Shown: in pieces, positions 1 through 5,686 of the stretch
Layout of the letters: each line of letters opens with the position of its first letter
Position numbering within the stretch: the stretch's first letter is position 1
Source of the DNA: Minisyncoccota bacterium
GTDB lineage: Bacteria > Patescibacteriota > Microgenomatia > UBA1400 > PJMF01
Reading direction: 5' to 3'
Length of the DNA: 5,686 nt
NCBI GenBank assembly: GCA_014728425.1
Contig: WJLO01000100.1
Coordinates: 1-5,686, forward strand
Position numbers and translations under genes: made by a program
The notes under the pieces: generated by a model
What the model saw: only the letters and a program-made list of their open reading frames with translations
The model's database searches: none
What the model was told of the DNA's origin: nothing

Positions 1-1435
1 AACGATAAAAGTTGATTGGGCTTTGACGTTGTCCTAAGATTAACATTTTTCTAATTTGACCTTTTAATAAATGAGCTAGCTTAGGCTGCCAGCCAATTAA
101 TAATAAAACTAATCGGAAAATAACAAGTTTTAAAGGCGTAAAAAGTTTGTGTGATGGAACATATTGAAGTTGTCCTGTTACTCTCCATTTATTTTTATGA
201 ACATCGATTTGATAATCAGGATCAATCCATTGAGAAGTAATTAATTTATCATTAGTTAATTGAGCCATAATGCCAGTATCATTAAAAATAAGCTTTTGTT
301 TTTTAATATTAAAAACCTTAATGACTCCGCCTTTGGCTAAATTAGCAATTAAATAATAATTGCCTTGTTTTTTTACCCAAATTTTTGCCTGATCAAAGTA
401 TCTGCTTAAGGATTTTTGCTCATAAGGTAATTTAGGTAAAGCTTTTTTTCTCTTTTTAGCAGCTAAATAAGCTTGCAAAAACTCAGGAATACGGTAGCCC
501 ACATAACGATCAGAAATGATTGTCGGAGGTACTAATTTGTTTTCTTTTAATGACTTCAAAAGTTTATCAGCTATTGCTGCTGCTAAGGGAATTTTTTTGG
601 CTATTATTTCATAGCCATGAGGATAAAAATGTAAAGTGTTACGACTGCCCAGACTGCCTGCATAAAAGCCATTAGGATAGACAAAATAACTGCTAAACTT
701 AACTGAGTCTTTGATCGCTTGAAAAATTTCTGGATCTTGGTTGTCTTGATAGATCTTGGCTAAAAAAGAAACTGTGGCCGAAAGATAGCCAGGATCAACG
801 CCGTCATATTCTCGCGACCAACCTTCTTCATTCTGATATGTTAGGAAAGTTTTCCAAGCTTGATGATAAGCTGTTTTTAGCGACTTGTCTTTGAGCAGTT
901 CTGATGCTTTCCATAAACTTAAGCAAGCCATGGCGTGGTGATTGGCCAAGTAATCTGCTTCTAACTCTCCTTGAGCAATAAAATAGGCTGATTTTTTAAT
1001 TGCAGTTAAGATTTTTTGCTGGGTTTGATTATCTATTTTATCTTTTAATAAAGAAAAGCTTTCTACAGTAGTAAAGGTAGTAAAAGCGGTTGGCCCCACC
1101 CAACCTCGCTCAAAAGGATAAAACTCATCAAACGAACCATCCTGATGCTGAATCTTGCTCCAAAACAACATTGCTGCTACAGCCCAATCTTTGATTTTTT
1201 GTTGCTGATAATAAATATTGCCAGGAAACTGGTGAGTGTAAACTAGAGCTAGAGCATGAGTAGAGAATTGACGCACTGCATCAGCAAAATCTGAGGTCTT
1301 ATCAAGCCAATAACCACGATGAAAACAGCCATAGGTGGGTGATAAAGGATTGCGATCAAGATTTCCTAAAACTCTAGGAATTTGATCAAGTGCTAATTGG
1401 GCATATGTTTTAGCTCTTACTGGTTTTGTTCTCAT
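1..1435 (-). CDS. Uncharacterised alpha/alpha-toroid plus beta-sandwich protein of a polysaccharide locus (3' end missing)
   Basis: The frame is open from ATG at 1435-1433 to the left edge: 478 residues are visible without a stop, so the C-terminus is missing. I find no signal peptide, so it is probably cytosolic. Residues 1 to about 335 look all-helical, with repeated aromatic/Gly motifs typical of alpha/alpha toroids: DGSFDEFYP (99-107), ADYLANHHAMA (160-170), NEEGWSREYDGVDPGY (202-217) and GSRNTLHFYPHGYE (263-276). From about 345 to 430 the pattern becomes short beta strands, resembling the two-domain build of heparinase II/III-type lyases. Residues 435-455 include a hydrophobic stretch (LVIFRLVLLLIGW). 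From memory, proteins with a DGSFxE(W/F)YP motif occur in polysaccharide clusters without an established function. The ATG lies one base after the glycosyltransferase stop, so the two genes are co-transcribed and probably translationally coupled. There is no Shine-Dalgarno. Lyase, epimerase or glycan-modifying activity is possible but unproven. The gene call is firm and the function is not. Confidence 0.85.
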   Translation of the reverse strand, partial: MRTKPVRAKTYAQLALDQIPRVLGNLDRNPLSPTYGCFHRGYWLDKTSDFADAVRQFSTHALALVYTHQFPGNIYYQQQKIKDWAVAAMLFWSKIQHQDGSFDEFYPFERGWVGPTAFTTFTTVESFSLLKDKIDNQTQQKILTAIKKSAYFIAQGELEADYLANHHAMACLSLWKASELLKDKSLKTAYHQAWKTFLTYQNEEGWSREYDGVDPGYLSATVSFLAKIYQDNQDPEIFQAIKDSVKFSSYFVYPNGFYAGSLGSRNTLHFYPHGYEIIAKKIPLAAAIADKLLKSLKENKLVPPTIISDRYVGYRIPEFLQAYLAAKKRKKALPKLPYEQKSLSRYFDQAKIWVKKQGNYYLIANLAKGGVIKVFNIKKQKLIFNDTGIMAQLTNDKLITSQWIDPDYQIDVHKNKWRVTGQLQYVPSHKLFTPLKLVIFRLVLLLIGWQPKLAHLLKGQIRKMLILGQRQSPINFYR

Positions 1436-1436
1436 T

Positions 1437-2360
1437 TTATAACTTTTGGTAAATATTGGGTAAACGCTTGTTGATTAATTCTGCTAATAAGGCCAGAGCT
1501 GTTAATTGTAACGAAGTTAAGATAAACATTAAAGTACTAGCATCAGCGAAATGACCAAAATATTGCCAACTAACTAGCCCCCAAATTAACCCAAGCGCTA
1601 ATACTAAAATGCTGATGGGCAAGAATACTTTTAAAGGAGCAAAATATAAACCAATTTTAAAAACCAGCTTAAAAAAATTAATAGTATCTTTAATGGGGTT
1701 AATCTTGGATTTTCCTTTACGATTAAAGTAATTAATTTTTTTAAAACTAACCTGATAATCGCTGGCCATCATTGCCAATAGGCTGGTAGCAGTAAAAGAA
1801 AAACCATTTGGCAAAAGTGAAAAAAACGGTAGTAAAGCTTTTTTGCGATAAACTCTTAAACCACAGTTTACATCTGGAACTTGATCCCGAACCACAAAAT
1901 TAGCAAATTGGTTTAAGCACCATTTAGGCAAACGTCTTAATAAAGGAATCTGCACGTTTTTGCCAATACGAGCTCCTGAAATTAAATCAAGATTGTTTTT
2001 TTTTAAAATCTGATAAAATTCTGACAAGCGTTGGTGGGGGTAAGTGCCATCTGCATCAGTAATGGCTATAACAGGGTATTGACTTTGCTTAATGCCTGTT
2101 TTTAAAGCAGCTCCATAGCCTTTGTTTTTTTGATAAGAAATTAATTGAAACTTTAAACGACTTTTCTTTAACAAGGCTGCTGTTTCATCAGTAGAGCCAT
2201 CATTAACCACAATAATTTCAAACTTCAATTTAGCTTTTTTCAGTCCTTGAATTAAAGATCTTAGTGTTGGTAGAATAATTTGTTCTTCATTATAAACTGG
2301 TATGATAATAGAAAGTCCTGATTTCATTAAAGTGATTATAAACCATCCTTTTTTAAACAT
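1437..2360 (-). CDS. Family 2 glycosyltransferase, polyprenyl-phosphate sugar synthase (DPM/DPG synthase-like)
   Basis: It probably transfers a sugar from a nucleotide-sugar donor to a polyprenyl phosphate, or to a lipid-linked acceptor, at the inner face of the membrane. The GT-A domain shows SIIIPVYNEE (17-26), VVNDGSTDET (51-60), GYGAALKTGI (81-90) and the metal-binding TDADGTYP (101-108). VPDVNCGLRVYRK (161-173) and NRKGKSKINP (213-222) follow, as in DPM/DPG-synthase-like enzymes. Two hydrophobic segments at about 243-265 and 276-294 form a C-terminal membrane anchor. The 307-residue length is normal for this type. Coordinates give the longest reading. I think the start at 2327 (residue 12, MKSGLSIII) is likelier, because the family core begins there and a perfect TATAAT lies 7 bases upstream. 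Neither start has a Shine-Dalgarno. The toroid-protein gene begins one base after its TAA. The exact sugar and acceptor cannot be read from the sequence. Confidence 0.93.
   Translation of the reverse strand: MFKKGWFIITLMKSGLSIIIPVYNEEQIILPTLRSLIQGLKKAKLKFEIIVVNDGSTDETAALLKKSRLKFQLISYQKNKGYGAALKTGIKQSQYPVIAITDADGTYPHQRLSEFYQILKKNNLDLISGARIGKNVQIPLLRRLPKWCLNQFANFVVRDQVPDVNCGLRVYRKKALLPFFSLLPNGFSFTATSLLAMMASDYQVSFKKINYFNRKGKSKINPIKDTINFFKLVFKIGLYFAPLKVFLPISILVLALGLIWGLVSWQYFGHFADASTLMFILTSLQLTALALLAELINKRLPNIYQKL
2335..2340 (-). promoter_or_regulatory. Candidate -10 box for the glycosyltransferase/toroid operon
   Basis: On the minus strand this reads TATAAT, a perfect sigma-70-type -10 hexamer. 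It is followed by 7 bases and then the internal ATG at 2327. That spacing would put the transcription start at or next to the ATG, giving a leaderless or nearly leaderless mRNA. The best -35 with a 17-base spacer is TTTATG, which is weak. In AT-rich DNA such a hexamer can arise by chance. Confidence 0.35.
2337..2342 (+). promoter_or_regulatory. Candidate -10 box for the PAPS synthase/cysQ operon
   Basis: TATAAA on the plus strand overlaps the opposite-strand TATAAT by four bases. It would give a leader of roughly 30 bases before the ATG at 2381. No convincing -35 lies 16 to 18 bases upstream, so this is only the most plausible candidate in a very short divergent gap. The bases just before the ATG (A/T-rich, AAAAAAGCAATTTT) contain no Shine-Dalgarno. 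Confidence 0.22.
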
Positions 2361-2380
2361 AAATTTAAAAAAGCAATTTT

Positions 2381-4003
2381 ATGTCTCAAACCAAGTTAAT
2401 ACTCACTCCAGATCAACAACAAGATGTTGTAAATTTAGCTAAAGGTTTGTATCAGCCTTTAACTGGTTTTTTAACTCAAGCTGATTTTCATACAGTAGTA
2501 GAAAAAATGCATTTAAAAAATGGTCAAGTTTGGCCAATTCCTATAGTGCTAGATATTAATCAGCAACAAAAAAAACGTTTTCAAAATCAAGAAAAGCTAG
2601 AGTTAGTTGGACAAACAGGTGAGTTAATAGCTTATTTACACCAACCAGAAATTTATCAATATGATAAACATTTTTTAGCAGAAAATGTTTTTGGCACCAG
2701 AAGCCTAGAGCACCCTGGCGTGGCTGATGTTTTTGCTATGAAAGATTATTTAATTGGTGGGCAAGTAGAGTTGGTTAGAGATCCTAATGGCTTGTTTAGG
2801 CAATATAATTGGTCTCCAGCTCAAACCAAAGCATTTTTTAAAAAGCAAGGTTGGCAAAAGATCGTGGCTTTTCAAACTCGCAATGTACCCCACCGTGGTC
2901 ACGAGTTTTTACAAAAACAAGCTTTAAAAAAAGTTGACGGCTTAATGATTCAACCAGTGATTGGTGAAAAAAAACTTCGCGATTTTAAAGATGAGTATAT
3001 TATGGCTTGTTATCAAGCTTTGATCGAACAGCATTATCCTCAAGAAAAAACTTTGCTTACGATTTTGCCTTTAAAAATGCGCTATGCCGGTCCTAGAGAG
3101 GCAGTAATGCATGCTTTAATCAGGCGTAACTTTGGTTGCACTCATTTTATTGTGGGTCGAGATCATGCTGGCGTAGGTGGCTTTTATGATCCTTTTGCAG
3201 CTCAAAAAATCTTTGATCAGTTTAATCAGGCTGAATTGGGTATTAAAATCTTGAAGTTTAAGGAAGTAGTTTATGATCAAAACAAGAAAAAGCATTGTTT
3301 TATTGACCAAGCTAAGCTAAATGATCGAGTTTATTTTAGTGGCACAAAATTACGAGAAGCAATTTATAATAAAAGCCAAGTGCCCAACTATCTAGCTCGA
3401 CCAGTGGTGCTTAATATTTTAAAAAACGGCCTTAATACTTTTGTAGATCAAATGTATAAAGATAATCAAAAAACTCCAGGATTTGTGTTATGGTTTACCG
3501 GACTTTCTGGTTCAGGTAAGAGTACTATTGCTGACGCAGTGTTCAAGCTTCTAGCTAAGCAAGGTTTTCATTTAGAACGTTTAGATGGAGATGTAGTTCG
3601 AGAAAGCTTGACCAAAGATTTGGGTTTTAGTAAAAAAGATCGGGACGAAAACATCAAGCGAGTGGGTTTTGTAGCTAATTTATTAAGTCGCAATGGTGTC
3701 GGTGTTATTGCTTCTTTTATCTCTCCCTATCAGGCTCAACGCAGGCGCTTACGTAAAAAAATCCATAATTTTATTGAGGTTTATATTAGCACTCCATTAA
3801 AAATCTGCGAACAGCGTGATGTTAAAGGTCTTTATCAACAAGCTCGTCAAGGCAAGATTAAAAACTTTACAGGAATTTCTGATCCTTATGAAGCTCCGCA
3901 GAACCCAGAAATAGAGATCAAGGCAGTTGACACTGATCCCCAGCCTTATGCTCAACAAATTGTCACTTATTTGCAAAAACATGACTATTTAACTCCATCA
4001 TGA
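2381..4003 (+). CDS. Bifunctional sulfate adenylyltransferase / adenylylsulfate kinase (PAPS synthase)
   Basis: This cytosolic enzyme makes PAPS in two steps: ATP plus sulfate gives APS, which is then phosphorylated at the 3' position. The N-terminal ATP sulfurylase (about 1-345) carries QTRNVPHRGHE (165-175), with the HxxH nucleotide-binding motif. It also has MRYAGPREA (233-241), VGRDHAGVGGFYDPF (258-272) and FSGTKLREA (319-327). The C-terminal APS kinase (about 365-540) has an intact P-loop GLSGSGKST (374-382), LDGDVVRESL (401-410), the FISPY active-site loop (446-450) and FTGISDPYEAP (496-506). The order (sulfurylase first, kinase second) and the 540-residue length match bacterial fusions such as the Aquifex type. 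The order is opposite to animal PAPS synthases, and unlike fungal sulfurylases the kinase domain keeps its P-loop. ATG 2381 is the only sensible start. The stop overlaps the next gene as ATGA. All key motifs are present, so both activities are expected. Confidence 0.96.
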   Translation: MSQTKLILTPDQQQDVVNLAKGLYQPLTGFLTQADFHTVVEKMHLKNGQVWPIPIVLDINQQQKKRFQNQEKLELVGQTGELIAYLHQPEIYQYDKHFLAENVFGTRSLEHPGVADVFAMKDYLIGGQVELVRDPNGLFRQYNWSPAQTKAFFKKQGWQKIVAFQTRNVPHRGHEFLQKQALKKVDGLMIQPVIGEKKLRDFKDEYIMACYQALIEQHYPQEKTLLTILPLKMRYAGPREAVMHALIRRNFGCTHFIVGRDHAGVGGFYDPFAAQKIFDQFNQAELGIKILKFKEVVYDQNKKKHCFIDQAKLNDRVYFSGTKLREAIYNKSQVPNYLARPVVLNILKNGLNTFVDQMYKDNQKTPGFVLWFTGLSGSGKSTIADAVFKLLAKQGFHLERLDGDVVRESLTKDLGFSKKDRDENIKRVGFVANLLSRNGVGVIASFISPYQAQRRRLRKKIHNFIEVYISTPLKICEQRDVKGLYQQARQGKIKNFTGISDPYEAPQNPEIEIKAVDTDPQPYAQQIVTYLQKHDYLTPS

Positions 4004-4776
4004 ACATCTTGGCTCAAGTTATTTCAGCAGTACAACAAGCCGGTCAAGCAGTGCTAGAGCTTTATCAAGCTCAAGATCTTCAAGTTAATCAAAAAAGTAA
4101 TCAGACTCCAGTTACCCAAGCCGACTTAACTGCTGAAAAAATCTTACAACAAGAGCTAGCCTCATTCGGCTATGCTTGGTTGTCTGAAGAAAGTCAAGAT
4201 GATTTAGCTCGACTGAATCAAGATTTAGTTTGGGTGGTTGATCCTTTAGATGGTACTCGAGATTTTATTGCTCAAACTGACGAGTTCACCATTATGGTCG
4301 CTCTAGTAAGTCAAAACAGACCGATTTTAGGGGTGGTTTATCAACCGCCTACCAAAACCCTTTATTGGGCAAAGCAAAACCAAGGTGCTTTTAAAAAAAT
4401 TGCTGATCAGTCAAAACAAAAACTGCAGGTTAGTTCTATCAATAAATTTACTCAGGCCCGGATCTTAGTTAGTCGTCATCATCGTTTAGCTGCTGATGAG
4501 GATTTTATTAAAAAACACCACATCAATCAGGTTGTTAGTTGCGGCAGTGCTGGGTTAAAAGCCTGTTTAGTAGCTGATGGTCAAGCTGAACTTTATCTTA
4601 ACAGTAGTGATCGTACTCATGAGTGGGATATCTGTGCTGCTGATATCATTATTAATGAAGCAGGAGGAGAATTAATAGACTTAACTGGTGAAAAATTTAT
4701 TTATAACCAAGCTAATACTAGCAATCTAAATGGTTTTATTTTTAACAATGGGCAGTTAAAAATTGCATTAAAGTGA
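4000..4776 (+). CDS. cysQ: CysQ-type 3'(2'),5'-bisphosphate nucleotidase (inositol monophosphatase family)
   Basis: This Mg-dependent phosphatase most likely hydrolyses PAP, the by-product of PAPS-dependent sulfate transfer or reduction, to AMP and phosphate. Metal-site motifs of the family are complete: LSEES (61-65, with Glu63/Glu64), DPLDGTRDF (81-89, with Asp81 and Asp84) and EWDICAADII (208-217, with Asp210). AGGELIDLTGE (221-231) is also typical. At 258 residues it has normal length. No signal peptide is seen, so it should be cytosolic. The start ATG lies within the ATGA that also contains the sulfurylase/kinase stop, which points to translational coupling and co-regulation with PAPS synthesis. 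That neighbour is the main reason to prefer CysQ over inositol monophosphatase, fructose-bisphosphatase or histidinol phosphatase, all of which share the fold. The gene ends with TGA. Confidence 0.9.
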   Translation: MNILAQVISAVQQAGQAVLELYQAQDLQVNQKSNQTPVTQADLTAEKILQQELASFGYAWLSEESQDDLARLNQDLVWVVDPLDGTRDFIAQTDEFTIMVALVSQNRPILGVVYQPPTKTLYWAKQNQGAFKKIADQSKQKLQVSSINKFTQARILVSRHHRLAADEDFIKKHHINQVVSCGSAGLKACLVADGQAELYLNSSDRTHEWDICAADIIINEAGGELIDLTGEKFIYNQANTSNLNGFIFNNGQLKIALK

Positions 4777-4794
4777 AAATTTAATTATCTGCAA

Positions 4795-4807
4795 CAGGTG
4801 TTACCTG
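4795..4807. terminator. Small hairpin in the convergent gap, possible weak bidirectional terminator
   Basis: CAGGT-GTT-ACCTG is a perfect 5-bp inverted repeat with a 3-base loop. It sits in the 54-base gap between the two convergent genes, where a shared terminator would be expected. On the plus strand a T-rich run (CTTTGGTTTT) follows only after about 10 bases. On the minus strand no clear T tract follows. The stem is short, so termination is only suggested by position and symmetry. Confidence 0.3.
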
Positions 4808-4830
4808 GCCTGGCATCTTTGGTTTTAATA

Positions 4831-5686
4831 TTAAGTTAAATAATAATCTTGATACCAGTCAGTAAATTCTTTTAAGCCTTGCTCTAGATTAATCTTTGGT
4901 TCAAATCCTAATAGTTTTTTAGCTTTGTCAATATTAGCAAAAGTAGCTATTAGATCACCGGGCTGTAGCGGCAACATTTTCTTTTTAGCCTTTTTACCTA
5001 AGTGTTTTTCTAATAAATTAATAAACCTTAACAACTTTATTGGTTCTGAGTTTCCTAAGTTAATAATCTCCCAACTATGTTGTTTTTCTAAAGCTGCCAA
5101 AATACCTGCAACAATATCATCAATATAAGTAAAATCGCGCTGCATTTTGCCATGATTATAGACCTCTAAGGGCTGATCTTGGCTAATTAGTCGACTAAAC
5201 TTCATTGGCGCCATATCTGGTCTACCCCAAGGTCCATAAACAGTAAAAAAACGCAAGCCAGTTAAATTAAGTTGATAGAGATGGTGATAGCTATAAGCCA
5301 TCATTTCGTTGGCTAGCTTAGTGGCCCCATATAAAGAGATTGGCTTGGTTACTACATCTTGCTCACTAAAACCAGTTTTAGGCATTTGATTAGCCCCATA
5401 AATAGATGAACTGGAAGCAAAAACAATATTTTTAACAGCAAATTTTCTTGCTGCTTCTAAGATTTTAATAAAAGCAGTTAAATTAGCTTGACCATAGACT
5501 AATGGGTGTTGAAGAGAATAACGCACTCCTGGTTGAGCAGCTAAATGACAGATTTTATTAATTTGATGTTTTTGAAAAACCTGCTCAAGCTTATCCTGAT
5601 TATTTAAGTCAAAATGATAACCAGCGTATTGAGCTGATTTTTTAAGAATTTGCTCACGATCTTGTTTTAATTGAACATCATAGTAG
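4831..5686 (-). CDS. UDP-glucuronate 4-epimerase-like NAD-dependent sugar epimerase (5' end missing)
   Basis: This extended SDR enzyme probably interconverts UDP-glucuronate and UDP-galacturonate in the cytosol, supplying a uronic-acid donor for polysaccharide synthesis. The frame stays open to the right edge: 284 residues are visible, and the first 35 to 45, including the GxxGxxG NAD-binding loop, are missing. Visible motifs, numbered from the right edge, are YYDVQLKQ (1-8), HLAAQPGVRYSL (47-58), SSSSIYG (91-97), the catalytic YxxxK in SLYGATK (117-123), LRFFTVYGPWGRPDMA (144-159) and RDFTYIDDIV (183-192). The FFTVYGPWGRPDMA block is characteristic of the UDP-glucuronate epimerase (CapI/LspL-like) branch, which favours that substrate over UDP-glucose. 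A GTG at 5526-5524 lies inside the conserved AAQPGVRYS block and is not the start. The gene converges on cysQ and ends in TAA. Other UDP-hexuronate or UDP-HexNAc epimerase specificity remains possible. Confidence 0.92.
   Translation of the reverse strand, partial: YYDVQLKQDREQILKKSAQYAGYHFDLNNQDKLEQVFQKHQINKICHLAAQPGVRYSLQHPLVYGQANLTAFIKILEAARKFAVKNIVFASSSSIYGANQMPKTGFSEQDVVTKPISLYGATKLANEMMAYSYHHLYQLNLTGLRFFTVYGPWGRPDMAPMKFSRLISQDQPLEVYNHGKMQRDFTYIDDIVAGILAALEKQHSWEIINLGNSEPIKLLRFINLLEKHLGKKAKKKMLPLQPGDLIATFANIDKAKKLLGFEPKINLEQGLKEFTDWYQDYYLT

Noticed and set aside
1996..2004. Run of nine T (A9 on the coding strand) in the glycosyltransferase gene, as a possible frameshift or phase-variation site
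   Set aside because: The frame is intact on both sides and the run simply encodes Lys-Lys-Asn. Similar runs are common in this AT-rich DNA.
3116..3310. 64-codon minus-strand reading frame
   Set aside because: It lies wholly inside the ATP sulfurylase domain, over conserved motifs in the other strand. Its translation has no recognisable family features.
3797..3982. 61-codon minus-strand reading frame
   Set aside because: It is antisense to the conserved end of the APS kinase domain and has no start signal or recognisable protein.
2381..4003. Alternative reading as a fungal-type ATP sulfurylase with a degenerate allosteric kinase domain
   Set aside because: The C-terminal domain has an intact GLSGSGKST P-loop, FISPY loop and FTGI..PYE motif, so it should be a working APS kinase.
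4925..5128. 67-codon plus-strand reading frame
   Set aside because: It is antisense to the conserved C-terminal half of the sugar epimerase and is a by-product of that gene's codons.
5524..5526. GTG as start of a 231-residue epimerase
   Set aside because: The same frame continues upstream to the window edge and encodes the conserved YYD, HLAAQPG and Rossmann-fold segments, so the gene is longer and cut by the window.
1..5686. CRISPR arrays, tRNA/rRNA genes, insertion sequences, long direct repeats, toxin-antitoxin or defence genes
   Set aside because: None was found on either strand. Nearly every base belongs to one of five coding genes, and no repeated units or transposase-like motifs were seen.

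Overview
The window is AT-rich and almost entirely coding. Five genes fill it, with about 1 base between the first two, 20 to 53 bases in the divergent gap, a 4-base overlap between the third and fourth, and 54 bases in the convergent gap. No stretch over 300 bases lacks a gene. TGA is used as a stop for two genes, so the standard bacterial code applies and the Gracilibacteria/Absconditabacteria recoding does not. None of the visible start codons has a clear Shine-Dalgarno sequence. Packing, base composition, lack of ribosome binding sites and Lys/Gln-rich proteins suggest a bacterium with a streamlined genome, possibly a member of the Patescibacteria (CPR). This is an inference; no marker gene in the window settles the taxonomy.

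Layout. Positions 1-1435 (minus strand) hold a large cytosolic protein of unknown function with an apparent alpha/alpha-toroid plus beta-sandwich build, cut by the left edge. It lies one base downstream of a family 2 glycosyltransferase of the dolichyl/undecaprenyl-phosphate sugar synthase type (1437-2360, minus), so the two form one transcription unit. Diverging from them on the plus strand are a bifunctional ATP sulfurylase/APS kinase (2381-4003) and an overlapping inositol-monophosphatase-family gene of CysQ type (4000-4776). Converging on that pair is a UDP-glucuronate 4-epimerase-like gene (4831 to the right edge, minus), whose N-terminal NAD-binding segment lies outside the window.

How they fit together. 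The plus-strand pair forms a complete activated-sulfate module: sulfate plus ATP gives APS, APS plus ATP gives PAPS, and CysQ clears the PAP left after sulfate transfer. No APS/PAPS reductase, sulfite reductase or sulfate transporter is visible. The three flanking genes are of polysaccharide or nucleotide-sugar type. The simplest reading is a surface-glycan locus that also supplies PAPS, possibly for sulfating the glycan, but no sulfotransferase is visible here. The most novel item is the uncharacterised toroid protein coupled to the glycosyltransferase.
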